Positions 16,825 to 26,036 of a stretch of 64,000 nt of DNA are shown here, piece after piece. The position numbers and the translations under genes are program-made. The notes beneath the pieces are model-generated. The model did no database searches and was not told the DNA's origin. It was given only the letters and a program-made list of their open reading frames with translations. The stretch covers positions 62,001-126,000 of the forward strand of contig NZ_FUHW01000022.1 in assembly GCF_900163545.1 (NCBI RefSeq), read 5' to 3'. Every line of letters begins with the position of its first letter. Position 1 is the stretch's first letter. The stretch comes from Arthrobacter rhombi (GTDB lineage Bacteria; Actinomycetota; Actinomycetes; Actinomycetales; Micrococcaceae).

Positions 16825-17640
16825 ATGATCATCATGGGCCTTGCAGAGATGATGTGGACCACCGCAACCACCCTGGGTCGGTCCGGTCGGTTTCACAACG
16901 GTCACCACCTGTCACGCCATCTACGCCGTCGCAGGGGCACCCGCAAGGTGCTGGTCTGGACGCTGGCCCTGGCCATGCTCATCGCAGGGTTCGGCGCACT
17001 GCGGGACTGGCGCAACGCGGCAGCCACCCAGGATCACTGGGCCTCCGAACTCCGGCGCCCGGCACTGGACGACGAGCTGCTCCTGGTCGCCTTCGGGGAC
17101 TCCGCCATGCAAGGAGTCGGCGCCACGTCGGCAGAGACGACGCTGGCGGGCCGCGTGTCCCGAAAAATGGCCTTCCTCTCCGGCAGGCGGGTCATCGTGC
17201 ACAACCACGCCGGCGGTGGGGCCACGATCTCCCGCATCCTTGCCGAACAGATTCCCCCGGCCACCGACGCAGGCGCAGCTACCGGCGGTGATCTGGCCCG
17301 GGCCGACGTCGTCATCGTCGCCAGCTCCAACGACCTCGAGCAACGCACCGGCCCGGAAAACTACGCAAGCGATCTGCGGCGACTGCTCGCGGTTTTGGAC
17401 CCGGAGCGCACCATCGTCTCCGACCTGCCCCTCGAACCGGGACGGCGGGCCTATCAGGAGGTACTGGAGCGCGCCACCCACGACGCGGGCCTCCCGCGGG
17501 CCGACTTCGCCGGCTCCTTCCTTAGCGCTCGTCGCTCCGACATCTTCTCCTGGCTACCCCCGCACCTCAATGACCGGGGCTACGCCATCTGGGCCGCGGC
17601 CTTCACCACCGAACTCCCCTCGCGGGGCCACCGGCCCTGA
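16825..17640 (+). CDS. Membrane-anchored SGNH/GDSL-family hydrolase
   Basis: The 271-residue protein has a basic N terminus, one membrane helix around residues 41-59 and an extracytoplasmic SGNH domain. Block I is GDSAMQG (catalytic Ser93), an oxyanion Gly segment is NHAGGGATIS, the Asn block is ASSNDLE, and the last block is PPHLNDRGY with the catalytic His. It is likely an esterase or deacetylase acting on an envelope or exogenous ester. The start could be 16825 or the ATG at 16834. Controlled from the shared dyad with the MerR gene. The stop codon overlaps the first unit of a hexanucleotide repeat. Confidence 0.8.
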   Translation: MIIMGLAEMMWTTATTLGRSGRFHNGHHLSRHLRRRRGTRKVLVWTLALAMLIAGFGALRDWRNAAATQDHWASELRRPALDDELLLVAFGDSAMQGVGATSAETTLAGRVSRKMAFLSGRRVIVHNHAGGGATISRILAEQIPPATDAGAATGGDLARADVVIVASSNDLEQRTGPENYASDLRRLLAVLDPERTIVSDLPLEPGRRAYQEVLERATHDAGLPRADFAGSFLSARRSDIFSWLPPHLNDRGYAIWAAAFTTELPSRGHRP

Positions 17641-17668
17641 AACCGAAACCGAAACCGAAACCGAAACC
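17639..17668 (+). repeat. (GAAACC)5 hexanucleotide tandem repeat
   Basis: Five perfect GAAACC units begin on the GA of the SGNH hydrolase TGA stop and end 12 bases before the next start codon, with the ribosome site AAGGATC right after. Perfect microsatellites of this length are uncommon in such GC-rich DNA. Changes in copy number would alter gene spacing but not reading frame. Confidence 0.9.
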
Positions 17669-17680
17669 AAGGATCAGATC

Positions 17681-18082
17681 ATGCAAACAGGACATTCCCT
17701 CACCGCCGGCATCGTGCTGCTCGCGGTCGTCACCATCGCCTACGGAGGCACCTTCGTGCTGCGGGTGCTCACCGGCAAGGAACCCGCCAACGAATTGCAG
17801 AAGTCGTTCTTCAGGGCAGGCCACGCCCACGCCGGGGTCCTGGTCATCCTCGGCCTGGTCGTCCTTCTGCTGGTGGATGCCGCTGGGGTGGCCTCCCCCT
17901 TCAGTTTCGCGGCCGACGGGGTGCTGTTCTCCGCCATCCTGGTCCCGGCGGGGTTCTTCCTCTCGGCCATCGGGCGGGATCCGCAGAAGCCCAACGGCTT
18001 CATCGCCCTGCTGTGGGCGGGATTCATCCTGCTGACGATTAGCCTCGTCCTCGGTGGGATCGGGCTGATCGCCGCCGACTGA
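17681..18082 (+). CDS. Small integral membrane protein of unknown function
   Basis: The 133-residue protein has four predicted membrane helices (residues about 8-30, 50-68, 75-98 and 107-130) with a conserved-looking RAGHAHAGVLVILGLV segment where a histidine pair sits at the membrane edge. Start at 17681 has AAGGATC upstream; the frame remains open far upstream across the SGNH gene, but that is shadow translation. It is probably co-transcribed with the SGNH hydrolase. I do not recognise a function. Confidence 0.72.
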   Translation: MQTGHSLTAGIVLLAVVTIAYGGTFVLRVLTGKEPANELQKSFFRAGHAHAGVLVILGLVVLLLVDAAGVASPFSFAADGVLFSAILVPAGFFLSAIGRDPQKPNGFIALLWAGFILLTISLVLGGIGLIAAD

Positions 18083-18196
18083 TGGGCATTTCGGCCACCG
18101 CGTTGGTGCCGAAAGAGCCACGGCATAGTGTGGAACCTGGACGGACGACGGCGGCCCTCAGTGGTGCCCGCATCGCCACAGCTGACGACGACGGAG

Positions 18197-19618
18197 ATGA
18201 CCAGCAGAGTGCCCGCAACGGATCTGGTTCGTGAACTATCCCGACTATTGCCCGCAGGGCACCTCCTCCACGACGAAGAGTCGTTGGGAAAATACAGTCA
18301 CGATGACGCCGAATGGGCTCCCTTCACCGCCCCGCTGGCGGTAGTCCTGGCGCGGTCGACCGCCGAAGTTGCAGCAGTGGTCAGCTACGCAGCCGACCAC
18401 GGTATCCATGTGGTTCCCCGGGGCGCGGGAACCGGATTGTCGGGAGGCGCCAACAGCGTCGAGAACTGCCTCATCGTCTCGTTGGAGCTGATGACCAGCA
18501 TCTTGGAGATCGATACCGTCGAAGGACTTGCCGTGGCTCAGGCAGGGGTCATCAACGACGATCTGCGCCGTGCCGTGGCCGAGCACGGGCTCTGGTATCC
18601 CCCGGACCCGGCTAGTTCCAAGATCTCCACCATCGGCGGAAACGCCGCGACGAATGCCGGTGGGATCTGCTGCGTCAAATACGGCGTGACCCGCGATTAT
18701 GTGCGCGGCATGACGGTGGTGCTGGCCGACGGGGAGATCGTCCACCTCGGCCGCCGGACCGCCAAAGGGGTCACCGGCTATGACCTCACCTCCCTGCTGG
18801 TCGGTTCCGAGGGAACCCTGGGGATCATCACCGACGTGACGGTCAAGCTACTGCCCCTGGCGGGCCGGGAAGAACAGGCGATCATCGGCTACTTCCCCAC
18901 CCTCCGCCTGGCCGGCGACGCGGTGGCCGCGGTGACGGCAGAGGGAATCGTCCCCGCGGCACTGGAACTCATCGACAGCACCTGCCTACGGGCCGTGGAC
19001 GACTGGATGGGCCTGGGCCTACCGGAGGACGTCAACGTCCTGCTGATGGCCAAGATCGACGAGCCCGGGACCACCGGGGCCGACCTGGCCTCCCGTTTGG
19101 CTTCGATCTTCCACGACGCCGGCGGGACGAACATCGAGCAGGCCACCGACCCGACCGAGATCGAGCGCCTCTTCCTGGCCCGACGGATGGCCTACCCGTC
19201 GCTGGAACGCCTGGGCCCGGTGCTGACTGAGGATGTTTGTGTCCCCCGGCACGCAGTCCCCGAGATGCTCGCCCGAATCCAGGCCTCAGCAACAGAACAC
19301 GACGTCGTCATCGCCAACATCGCCCATGCCGGAGACGGAAACCTGCACCCGTTGATCATTGCGCCCGTCGGGGACGACGCCGCCAAGGCCCGGGCCAAGA
19401 CGGCGTTCGACCGGATCGTGGACGACTGCCGGGACCTGGGCGGGACGGTCACCGGCGAACATGGGGTGGGTCTGCTCAAGCTGCCCGGCGCCGCAGCGGA
19501 ACTGGAGCCACGGGTCATCACGATGCACCAGCAGATCAAGAATGCCCTGGACCCCCACGGGATCCTGAACCCGGGGAAGGCGTTCCCGGCCCCCGAACCC
19601 GCTGAGGAACTCCGGTGA
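18197..19618 (+). CDS. FAD-binding oxidoreductase (GlcD/D-lactate dehydrogenase family)
   Basis: The 473-residue flavoprotein has a PCMH-type FAD-binding domain (PRGAGTGLSGGANSVENC; GGNAATNAGGICCVKYGVT; TSLLVGSEGTLGIITDV) and the C-terminal FAD-oxidase domain with IAHAGDGNLHPLII and GEHGVGLLK. It resembles glycolate/D-lactate/D-2-hydroxyacid dehydrogenases that pass electrons to the respiratory chain. The ATG at 18197 was chosen because GACGGAG precedes it by a few bases. It converges with the MlrC gene with only 12 bases between stops. Exact 2-hydroxyacid unknown. Confidence 0.9.
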   Translation: MTSRVPATDLVRELSRLLPAGHLLHDEESLGKYSHDDAEWAPFTAPLAVVLARSTAEVAAVVSYAADHGIHVVPRGAGTGLSGGANSVENCLIVSLELMTSILEIDTVEGLAVAQAGVINDDLRRAVAEHGLWYPPDPASSKISTIGGNAATNAGGICCVKYGVTRDYVRGMTVVLADGEIVHLGRRTAKGVTGYDLTSLLVGSEGTLGIITDVTVKLLPLAGREEQAIIGYFPTLRLAGDAVAAVTAEGIVPAALELIDSTCLRAVDDWMGLGLPEDVNVLLMAKIDEPGTTGADLASRLASIFHDAGGTNIEQATDPTEIERLFLARRMAYPSLERLGPVLTEDVCVPRHAVPEMLARIQASATEHDVVIANIAHAGDGNLHPLIIAPVGDDAAKARAKTAFDRIVDDCRDLGGTVTGEHGVGLLKLPGAAAELEPRVITMHQQIKNALDPHGILNPGKAFPAPEPAEELR

Positions 19619-19630
19619 CCAGCGTTCAGG

Positions 19631-21166
19631 TCAGCTTCCGCCCCTGGGCGGGAAGACCGTTGCGGTGAAGTCGGGGTCGACCATGTCGACATCAAAGGGG
19701 AACAGCGGGCGTTCGATGTTCCGGTGGCCCAGCCTCAGGAGGTCCTGGTCCACGCCTCCGGGGGTCAGCGCCAGCATCCAGTCGGAGGCCAATTCGAAGA
19801 GTTCAGGTTCCAGATAGCCGATCTTCACGATCAGGAGGTCGGCATCCACCAGGCTCAAGCCGGCAGATTCGAAGTCCGAGATCCGGTGGTAGGGCTTGCG
19901 GCGTTCGGTGATGATTGCTTCGATCGACCCGACCTTGAGCACGGCGACACGGCCGGAGGTGTCATCACCTGCGGTCACCTGCAGCACGGTCCCGTCGAGG
20001 GATACCGGCCCGGCGTGCAGGTGGTCGACCACCGCCCCGGCCGAAACCTTGATGCGGGCCCCGACGCCCGCCACATGGCAGGCCGCGACCGCAGACTCGT
20101 CGAAGAGGGAGGCGACCACGGTGCGTGGCCCTCCCACGCGAAATCTCGGATCCTCGATCAGTCGGGTCAACGTCCAGGTCACATCCCCCGAGCCGCCAGC
20201 CGTCGGGTTATCCCCGGAATCAGAGAGCACATAGGGGCGAGGCGCATCGTGGGCGAGGGCTACGTCGAGACAGTCGGCCAGGGGCGCTGCGGGGGCGACG
20301 AACACGAAATCGGCCCGTGCCTCCCAATACCTGCGCGCCAGTTCGGTGGCCTGGGCTGCCGCAAGGTCGGCGTCGTCGCCGGTGACGACCACGCACGCTG
20401 AGCACCGTGGTTCGTCCGCCCAGGCGTAGCCGACCCAGAGGGAAGCATCCACGATGCCCCTCAGGGCTTCAATGTCCGGGATCGCCGCGTAAATGCCGCG
20501 GGCGGGTTCCAGACGCGTGGAGGTCTTCTCTCCGGGCAGGAGTACGGGGATCCGCACGTAGGCCTTCGCCGGGGCCCCGGTTCCCTCGAGCAATCGGGTT
20601 GTCAGGTTCACCATGGCCCGTGTCTTCGTCTGCTGCTCGTCCTCATGCGGGGCCATGCGATAACACGTGATCAGATCGCAGGCCTCCACCAGTTCCGCCG
20701 AAATATTGCCGTGTAGGTCCATCGGGGCCGAAATCAGTGTGCGCGGAGTTCCCGCCGCCGCGCTGGATGCGTCGAGGGCGGCACGGACGGCACAGGCCAG
20801 ATCGGCTTCGGCATCCCGCCTCCCGAGGACCGTCATGGCCCCATGGATGTCCAGCAGGAATCCGTCGAAGGGCCCCGCGGCACGGATCATGTCCAGCAGC
20901 TCGGTCTTCAACGCCTCATAGACCTCTTCCAGGACCATGCCGCCGGGAAGGGCTCGGGCGTGGACCAAAGGTACCCAGTCAGCTTCTTCGGCCACCGCCT
21001 GATCGTCGCCGGGGCCGTCGGACTGCAGAACCGAGTAGCGGGCCAGCAATTCGTCGTCGTGCGTGAATCTGAAGGCGTCGAACCCCGATCGGTGCGGGGA
21101 GAAGTTTGAGGACTCGATGGACATCCCGCCCACACCGATGCGGGGTGGGTCACTCCGATGGGACAT
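19631..21166 (-). CDS. M81 family metallopeptidase (MlrC-like)
   Basis: The 511-residue protein has the usual length of microcystinase-C-like proteins. The N-terminal catalytic half (DUF1485) begins RIGVGGMSIESSNFSPHRSGFDAF and shows the metal-site segments DIHGAM, DLHGNIS and RMAPHEDEQQT, followed by SDSGDNPTAGGSGD. The C-terminal half is the MlrC domain. Known family members cleave linear peptides; the natural substrate here is unknown. The ATG at 21166 overlaps the aminotransferase stop by one base (TGATG), so the two are coupled. Confidence 0.88.
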   Translation of the reverse strand: MSHRSDPPRIGVGGMSIESSNFSPHRSGFDAFRFTHDDELLARYSVLQSDGPGDDQAVAEEADWVPLVHARALPGGMVLEEVYEALKTELLDMIRAAGPFDGFLLDIHGAMTVLGRRDAEADLACAVRAALDASSAAAGTPRTLISAPMDLHGNISAELVEACDLITCYRMAPHEDEQQTKTRAMVNLTTRLLEGTGAPAKAYVRIPVLLPGEKTSTRLEPARGIYAAIPDIEALRGIVDASLWVGYAWADEPRCSACVVVTGDDADLAAAQATELARRYWEARADFVFVAPAAPLADCLDVALAHDAPRPYVLSDSGDNPTAGGSGDVTWTLTRLIEDPRFRVGGPRTVVASLFDESAVAACHVAGVGARIKVSAGAVVDHLHAGPVSLDGTVLQVTAGDDTSGRVAVLKVGSIEAIITERRKPYHRISDFESAGLSLVDADLLIVKIGYLEPELFELASDWMLALTPGGVDQDLLRLGHRNIERPLFPFDVDMVDPDFTATVFPPRGGS

Positions 21167-22371
21167 CAGCGTCCCGCTTGGAAGCGGATGATCCGTTCGA
21201 TGGCTTCGGCGACGGCTTCCTGGCCGGCGGCGAAGCTCAACCGCACCGCCCGGCGCCCTCCGACGGCATCGAAATCGGCGCCAGGGACCAGAGCGACCCC
21301 TTCCTGCTCCAACAGGGCGGCGCAGTAGGCCGTGGAATCGGCGAAACCCTCCAGGGCCTCCCCCAGATCCGCGTAGACGTAGAACGCCCCGTCGGCCGGG
21401 GCGGCCTGCCCCCATCCGAGCCGCGGCAGGTTGTCCAGCAGGACCTCGCGGGTGGCCGCGAACTCGGCGACGAAGGCCTCGGCTTGCCGGTACGACTCCT
21501 CGGTGAAAGCCTCCACTGCTGCCATCTGGGCTGGTGCCGGCGGGCAGAGTGCCACGTTCCCGGCGAGCGCCTCGATGGCGGGCAGCAGGTCATCGGGCAC
21601 CAACGCCCAGCCCAGACGCCAGCCGGTCATCCCCCAGTATTTGGAGAAACTGGAGATGACGACGCCGGTGCGCTCCAGCTCCCAGGCGCTGACGCCCCGG
21701 GCGTCGGGGGCATCGGCGGCGGCGTAGGTGATGCCGTGGTAGATCTCGTCGCTGATCAGCCGGGCCCCGTGGGTGGCACACCATTCGGTCAGGGCCGCCA
21801 GCTCCTCCCGGGAGACCATGGTCCCTGTCGGATTGGCCGGGGAGGCCAGCATCAGTCCGGAGATCGGCCCGTGTTCTGCGACTGCGGCATCAAGCTGCTC
21901 GGGGGTGGGTTGGTACCGGGTGGCCGGACCGCAGTCGAGTTCGACGACGTCGATGCCCAGGGTGCGCAGGATGTTCCGGTAGGCCGGATAGCCCGGGCGG
22001 GCCAGGGCGACCCGGTCCCCGGGGTTGAAAGCGGAAAGAAAGGTGAGCATGAACGCCCCGGAAGAGCCGGTGGTCACGGCGACGTTGGCCGCAGGGACCT
22101 CGAGGCCGTACCAGCGCAGGTAGTGACCGGCGATGGCCTGACGTAGTTCGGCGATGCCCAGGGCCGGGGTATAGGTCAGCGGCATGGCCGAGGCGTGGAT
22201 GGCGGCGGCCCGTTCGGACACCTCGGAGGGCGCTCCGCCACTGGGTTCGCCGGCACAGAGGGAGATCACGTCACGTCCGGCGGCGCGCAGGTCGGCAACC
22301 CGGGACAGGATGTCCATGACCTGGAAGGAGGGCACGTGGGCCCGGGAGGCAACGGTCAGTGGCTGGTTCAT
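21166..22371 (-). CDS. Class I/II pyridoxal-phosphate aminotransferase
   Basis: The 401-residue fold-type I aminotransferase has SPANPTGTMVSREEL (PLP ring contact), ISDEIYHGITY, the Schiff-base lysine in SSFSKYWGMTGWRLGW and a late Arg in RRAVRLSFA for substrate carboxylate. It is closest in style to aspartate/alanine-type aminotransferases. It overlaps the MpaB-family gene upstream (ATGA) and the MlrC gene downstream, forming a compact three-gene operon. Specificity not predictable. Confidence 0.9.
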   Translation of the reverse strand: MNQPLTVASRAHVPSFQVMDILSRVADLRAAGRDVISLCAGEPSGGAPSEVSERAAAIHASAMPLTYTPALGIAELRQAIAGHYLRWYGLEVPAANVAVTTGSSGAFMLTFLSAFNPGDRVALARPGYPAYRNILRTLGIDVVELDCGPATRYQPTPEQLDAAVAEHGPISGLMLASPANPTGTMVSREELAALTEWCATHGARLISDEIYHGITYAAADAPDARGVSAWELERTGVVISSFSKYWGMTGWRLGWALVPDDLLPAIEALAGNVALCPPAPAQMAAVEAFTEESYRQAEAFVAEFAATREVLLDNLPRLGWGQAAPADGAFYVYADLGEALEGFADSTAYCAALLEQEGVALVPGADFDAVGGRRAVRLSFAAGQEAVAEAIERIIRFQAGR

Positions 22372-23207
22372 GGTGCTCCTTCAGTGTCATGGGTGCTCGA
22401 TGCTGCGCCGTCGAGCCGGGCCAGGTAGTAGTGCATCGGTGCGTGGCGGATCGTGGCCGGTAGGCGGGGAAAGACCAGGGCCAGACCGCGCATCAGGGCC
22501 CGGAAGACGGCGTCTTGCCCTGTCCCGTAGCGCAGCCCGTAGGCGGTGCGCAGTTGGGGTGTCAGCAGTCCTGCGGTGAGGATCCTGGCCACGGGCATCG
22601 ATAGCCGGACCCAGGCCGGGGCATTGCGTGCGGCCAGCAGGGCCCGGCCCACCCGCATGATGGTCCGATCCACCATCAGCTCGTTGTTCATTTCCTGCCA
22701 ATAGGCGGCGAAGTCGGCGCGGGTGGCTGGCCAAGCCCCTTCCGGGACCCGCAAGGCGGTGCCGAGCACCGAGTACTCGCGGTAGATCTTCTCGGCGGTT
22801 TCGCCCGGCAGCAGACCGAAGACCGCTTCGTAGACGATCATGGCGGAGTCGTAGAGGGTGGCGGCGACCCACAGTTGGGCGTGCGGGTCGTGGGCGTCAT
22901 AGGCGGGATGGCTGCCGTCTTCGGCGGCCCCGGAGTATACGGGGGCGTGGGCCCGTTCGACCCACGCGCGGGCGGCCTCGGCCTGGGCATCGGTGCCGTT
23001 GGTCAGGGCGTAGATATAGGTCAGGGTGCCGTGTAGTCGGGCCAACGGGTCCTCGACGAAACCGGAATGGCGGGACACCCCGTGCCCGACCGGCGGGTAG
23101 GCCAGCTGCAGCAGGATGGCCCGGCCGGCCCCGGCCAGCATGACCGATTCGGGGGCCATGTCCGCGATTGAATGCGGCGAAGTGACGCCACGACTGAAGA
23201 TCCCCAT
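22368..23207 (-). CDS. Oxygenase MpaB family protein (DUF2236)
   Basis: The 279-residue protein carries the DUF2236/MpaB-like features: early MLAGAGRAILLQLAYPPVGHGVSRHS, GTLTYIYALTNG, and a central HAQLWVAATLYDSAM segment with the His expected to ligate haem b. Characterised relatives include latex-clearing protein and the fungal oxygenase MpaB. The substrate is unknown. It is the first gene of the operon with the aminotransferase and MlrC peptidase. Confidence 0.85.
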   Translation of the reverse strand: MGIFSRGVTSPHSIADMAPESVMLAGAGRAILLQLAYPPVGHGVSRHSGFVEDPLARLHGTLTYIYALTNGTDAQAEAARAWVERAHAPVYSGAAEDGSHPAYDAHDPHAQLWVAATLYDSAMIVYEAVFGLLPGETAEKIYREYSVLGTALRVPEGAWPATRADFAAYWQEMNNELMVDRTIMRVGRALLAARNAPAWVRLSMPVARILTAGLLTPQLRTAYGLRYGTGQDAVFRALMRGLALVFPRLPATIRHAPMHYYLARLDGAASSTHDTEGAP

Positions 23208-23285
23208 GACACCGATGCTAGCGTCCCGTCACCGGACAGCGATGGCGAGGCGCCTGTGGCAGCGGGTTTTTCGTGGCTGGCGCGC

Positions 23286-24548
23286 CTACTCCGAGGCGGC
23301 GAGCTGGCCACAGGCGCCGTCGATCTCCTTGCCGCGGGTATCGCGCAGCGTGGTGGGGATCCCGGCGTCGATCAGGCGGTTGATGAACTCGTCGGTGATC
23401 TCCGGTTCCGAGGAGGTCCAGACCGATCCCGGGGTGGGGTTCAACGGGATCGGGTTCACGTGCACCCAGCCGCGGCCCCGCTTATTGAGCTTCTTGGCCA
23501 GCAGGTCGGCACGCCAGCCGTGGTCGTTCATGTCCTTGATCAGCGCGTACTCGATCGACACCCGCCGACCGGTGGCCTTGTAGTAGTTATAGGCGGCGTC
23601 GATGGCCTCGTCGGCCTTCCATCGCGAGTTCACCGGGATGAGTTCATCACGCAGTTCATCATCGGGGGCGTGCAGGCTCAACGCGAAGGTGATCGGGATG
23701 TTCTCGGCGGCCAGCTTGTTGATGGCCGGGACCAGCCCCACGGTGGAGATGGTGATGTTGCGGGCGCTCATGCCCAGCCCTTCGGGAGCATCGGCGATCA
23801 TCCGGTGCACGGCGTTCATGACCCGCTTGTAGTTGGCCAGTGGCTCTCCCATGCCCATGAACACGATGTTGGTGACGCGTTCGGCGTCGTACCCTCCATC
23901 GCGGCGGCCTCCCCCGAGTCCGCCTTCGGCGATGACCCGGTTGGCCTGGACGATCTGGTCAAGGATCTCCGCTGCAGACATGTTCCGCGTCAGCCCGGCC
24001 TGGCCGGTGGCGCAGAAGGGGCAGTTCATGCCGCAGCCGCACTGGCTGGACACGCACAGGGTCACCCGGCCGGGATAGCGCATGAGGACGGACTCGACCA
24101 GGGAGCCGTCGAAGAGCCGCCACAGGAACTTGACCGTGTCACCGTTGTCGGTGGTCAGGCGCTTCACCTGGGTCAGCAGCGGGGGGAACATGGCCTTGAC
24201 CAGTTCCTGGCGGCGCTCCTTGGGCAGATCGCTCATCTGCTCCGGGTCGGTGGTGTAGTGCTGGAAGTAGTGCACGGAGAGCTGCTTGGCACGGAACTTC
24301 GGCAGACCGAGTTCGACGAGTTTTTCCTGGCGTTCGGCCAGCGTCAGGTCGGCTAGGTGCACCGGCGGCTGGGACACGCGCGCCTTGGACTTGAACTCCA
24401 GCTTCGGCCGCCCGTCGGGGGCCATGGCTTGGGTCCAGCCCTCGGCGGTGGGGCGGACCTGGGCACGGCCTTCCTGCCGGGCGCGGTTCTCGGACATGCG
24501 GGAACGCTCGGGGGAATCGGGGACTGCGGTCTCTTCGGGGGTACTCAT
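23286..24548 (-). CDS. rlmN: 23S rRNA (adenine(2503)-C(2))-methyltransferase
   Basis: The 420-residue radical-SAM enzyme has the iron-sulfur motif C-GMN-C-PF-C inside QCGCGMNCPFCATGQAG. GMGEPLANYKRVMNAV and the C-terminal LRDTRGKEIDGACGQL carry the second catalytic cysteine region. It methylates A2503 of 23S rRNA and A37 of some tRNAs. An N-terminal extension of about 70 residues (MSTPEETAV...) is longer than in E. coli but common in actinobacteria. The ATG at 24548 was preferred over earlier in-frame starts for lack of coding character upstream. Confidence 0.95.
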   Translation of the reverse strand: MSTPEETAVPDSPERSRMSENRARQEGRAQVRPTAEGWTQAMAPDGRPKLEFKSKARVSQPPVHLADLTLAERQEKLVELGLPKFRAKQLSVHYFQHYTTDPEQMSDLPKERRQELVKAMFPPLLTQVKRLTTDNGDTVKFLWRLFDGSLVESVLMRYPGRVTLCVSSQCGCGMNCPFCATGQAGLTRNMSAAEILDQIVQANRVIAEGGLGGGRRDGGYDAERVTNIVFMGMGEPLANYKRVMNAVHRMIADAPEGLGMSARNITISTVGLVPAINKLAAENIPITFALSLHAPDDELRDELIPVNSRWKADEAIDAAYNYYKATGRRVSIEYALIKDMNDHGWRADLLAKKLNKRGRGWVHVNPIPLNPTPGSVWTSSEPEITDEFINRLIDAGIPTTLRDTRGKEIDGACGQLAASE

Positions 24549-24586
24549 TACACCCATTGTCCCATGCCCGTCCACTCGACACCCAT

Positions 24587-25285
24587 TCAGGCCTCGGGGA
24601 CCGGGTTTTCCTGTGTGGTTGCTCGCTTCTCTTCGGCCCGTCGGGCGGCACGACGACGAGGTTTCGGTTTGCCGTGGACGGTGGGCGCGGGCAGGTTCCG
24701 GGTTTCCCACCAACTGATCACATTATTGATGGCCCGGCCCAGAACCAGCGAGACGACGATGGCCAGCAACACGGCGACCTCGGTGGATAAACCGTCCCAG
24801 ACACCGGACAGCAAGCCCACGCCCACGGAGTACACCGACCAGAGGACCCCGGCAATGAACGAATGCTGGATGAAGACCCGCCAGGTATGCGGAACCAGGG
24901 CCGAACCGATGTTCATCGTCAGCCGGCCCATGGGGATGAACCTCGAGGTCATCACCAGCGGCAGGTCGTTGTCTTTCAGCCTGTTGCGGGTCGCCGCCAA
25001 GGCCGCCTGCCACCGTCGTCCGGCCAGGATGCGCCAGTTCACGACGTCGAAGCGCACGGCGAGCGCGTAGGTCGCCGCATCCCCGGCGAGCGCACCGACC
25101 AGCATGGAAGCGCCGAGCAGGAGCGGGTTCAGTGAGTCGGTATTCGCCGCCAAGGCGCCCAGCGCCACATAGAGCGTCGTACTGGGAACCGGGGGAATCA
25201 GCGCTGAGAGGGCAACCATCACCGCACCAAAGAGATAGACCCACATCCCGTCGAGGGAACGCAGTCCCTCGCCTACTTCATTCAC
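24587..25285 (-). CDS. DedA family membrane protein
   Basis: The 232-residue integral membrane protein has the DedA/SNARE-associated features: VPSTTLYVALGALAAN near the N terminus, GALAGDAATYALA, and the motif SRFIPMGRLTMNIGSALV. Relatives act in undecaprenyl-phosphate recycling or membrane homeostasis. A basic C-terminal tail (KPKPRRRAARR) lies after the last helix. The ATG is preceded by GGGAGCATCGGTGA. It precedes rlmN on the same strand by 38 bases. Confidence 0.85.
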   Translation of the reverse strand: MNEVGEGLRSLDGMWVYLFGAVMVALSALIPPVPSTTLYVALGALAANTDSLNPLLLGASMLVGALAGDAATYALAVRFDVVNWRILAGRRWQAALAATRNRLKDNDLPLVMTSRFIPMGRLTMNIGSALVPHTWRVFIQHSFIAGVLWSVYSVGVGLLSGVWDGLSTEVAVLLAIVVSLVLGRAINNVISWWETRNLPAPTVHGKPKPRRRAARRAEEKRATTQENPVPEA

Positions 25286-25387
25286 CGATGCTCCCTTGAA
25301 TTGCGCGTGTTGTTCCCCGGACGAACAACGATCCTAGTGCAGTGACCGTGACTACCCCGCCGTGCTCCTCCGGGCCGGGGGCATCGC

Positions 25388-25912
25388 TCAGGAAGCCTCC
25401 CACGGCAGCTGGGCTTCCTTCGCCACCGGGTGTAGCGGGATCATCAGGACGGGGCGTCCCTGTCGGTGGGCCAGATGTACCGCCACGGATCCGCCCAGGA
25501 ACTCCCGAAAGCCCGAGCCGAAACTCGGTTCCCGCGTGCCGACGACGATCATCGCCGCATCCCGTTCCTCGGCGAAAGCCGCCAAGGCCGCCGCCGTATC
25601 CCCGACCAGGCACTGGGTGGACCACTCAACCTCGAGGCCGCCCATGAGGCCTTCGATCCTGCGACGCACCTCGGGGTCGAAAGCGGGTTCGGCTGGTTCG
25701 TCGCTGTCCGGGTCGATCGGTGCGGACCACGTCGAGCCGTCGGCGCCGATAACGGCATATCGGCTGGGATCCACGGTGGCAAACAGTGCCAACGCACCAT
25801 ACTGCCGGGCGACGTCGGCCCCGGCCCGGATCAGTTCTTCCCGTGGTCGTGGAGGGACCCCGACGACGATGCATGCCCTGCTCGACGATCCGGCGGATGG
25901 TGGGATGGTCAC
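25388..25912 (-). CDS. Universal stress protein family protein
   Basis: The 174-residue single UspA domain begins ACIVVGVPPRPREELIRAGADVARQ and ends with the ATP-binding pattern G-T-R-E-P-S-F-G...GGSVAVHLAHRQGRPVLMIP. An internal variable loop (residues about 60-90) is Asp/Glu/Pro rich. It probably binds ATP and supports survival under stress. It is transcribed divergently from the pyrimidine-dimer glycosylase. Confidence 0.82.
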   Translation of the reverse strand: MTIPPSAGSSSRACIVVGVPPRPREELIRAGADVARQYGALALFATVDPSRYAVIGADGSTWSAPIDPDSDEPAEPAFDPEVRRRIEGLMGGLEVEWSTQCLVGDTAAALAAFAEERDAAMIVVGTREPSFGSGFREFLGGSVAVHLAHRQGRPVLMIPLHPVAKEAQLPWEAS

Positions 25913-26036
25913 GACGGTCCTCCACTTCGGCGAATGTGTTGCCCACTATCCCAGACCCGGGACACCCGCGGGAAGCGTTCCTGCCACGTACTTAGCGGCA
26001 GGGCGTCCCCGCCGGCGAATGTGGAACGATACTCTC

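Noticed and set aside
17216-17680. Fusion of the membrane protein with an upstream reading frame through the GAAACC repeat
   Set aside because: The frame is open, but the upstream part is antiphase with the SGNH hydrolase and Arg/Pro/Ser-rich; a ribosome site lies right before 17681.
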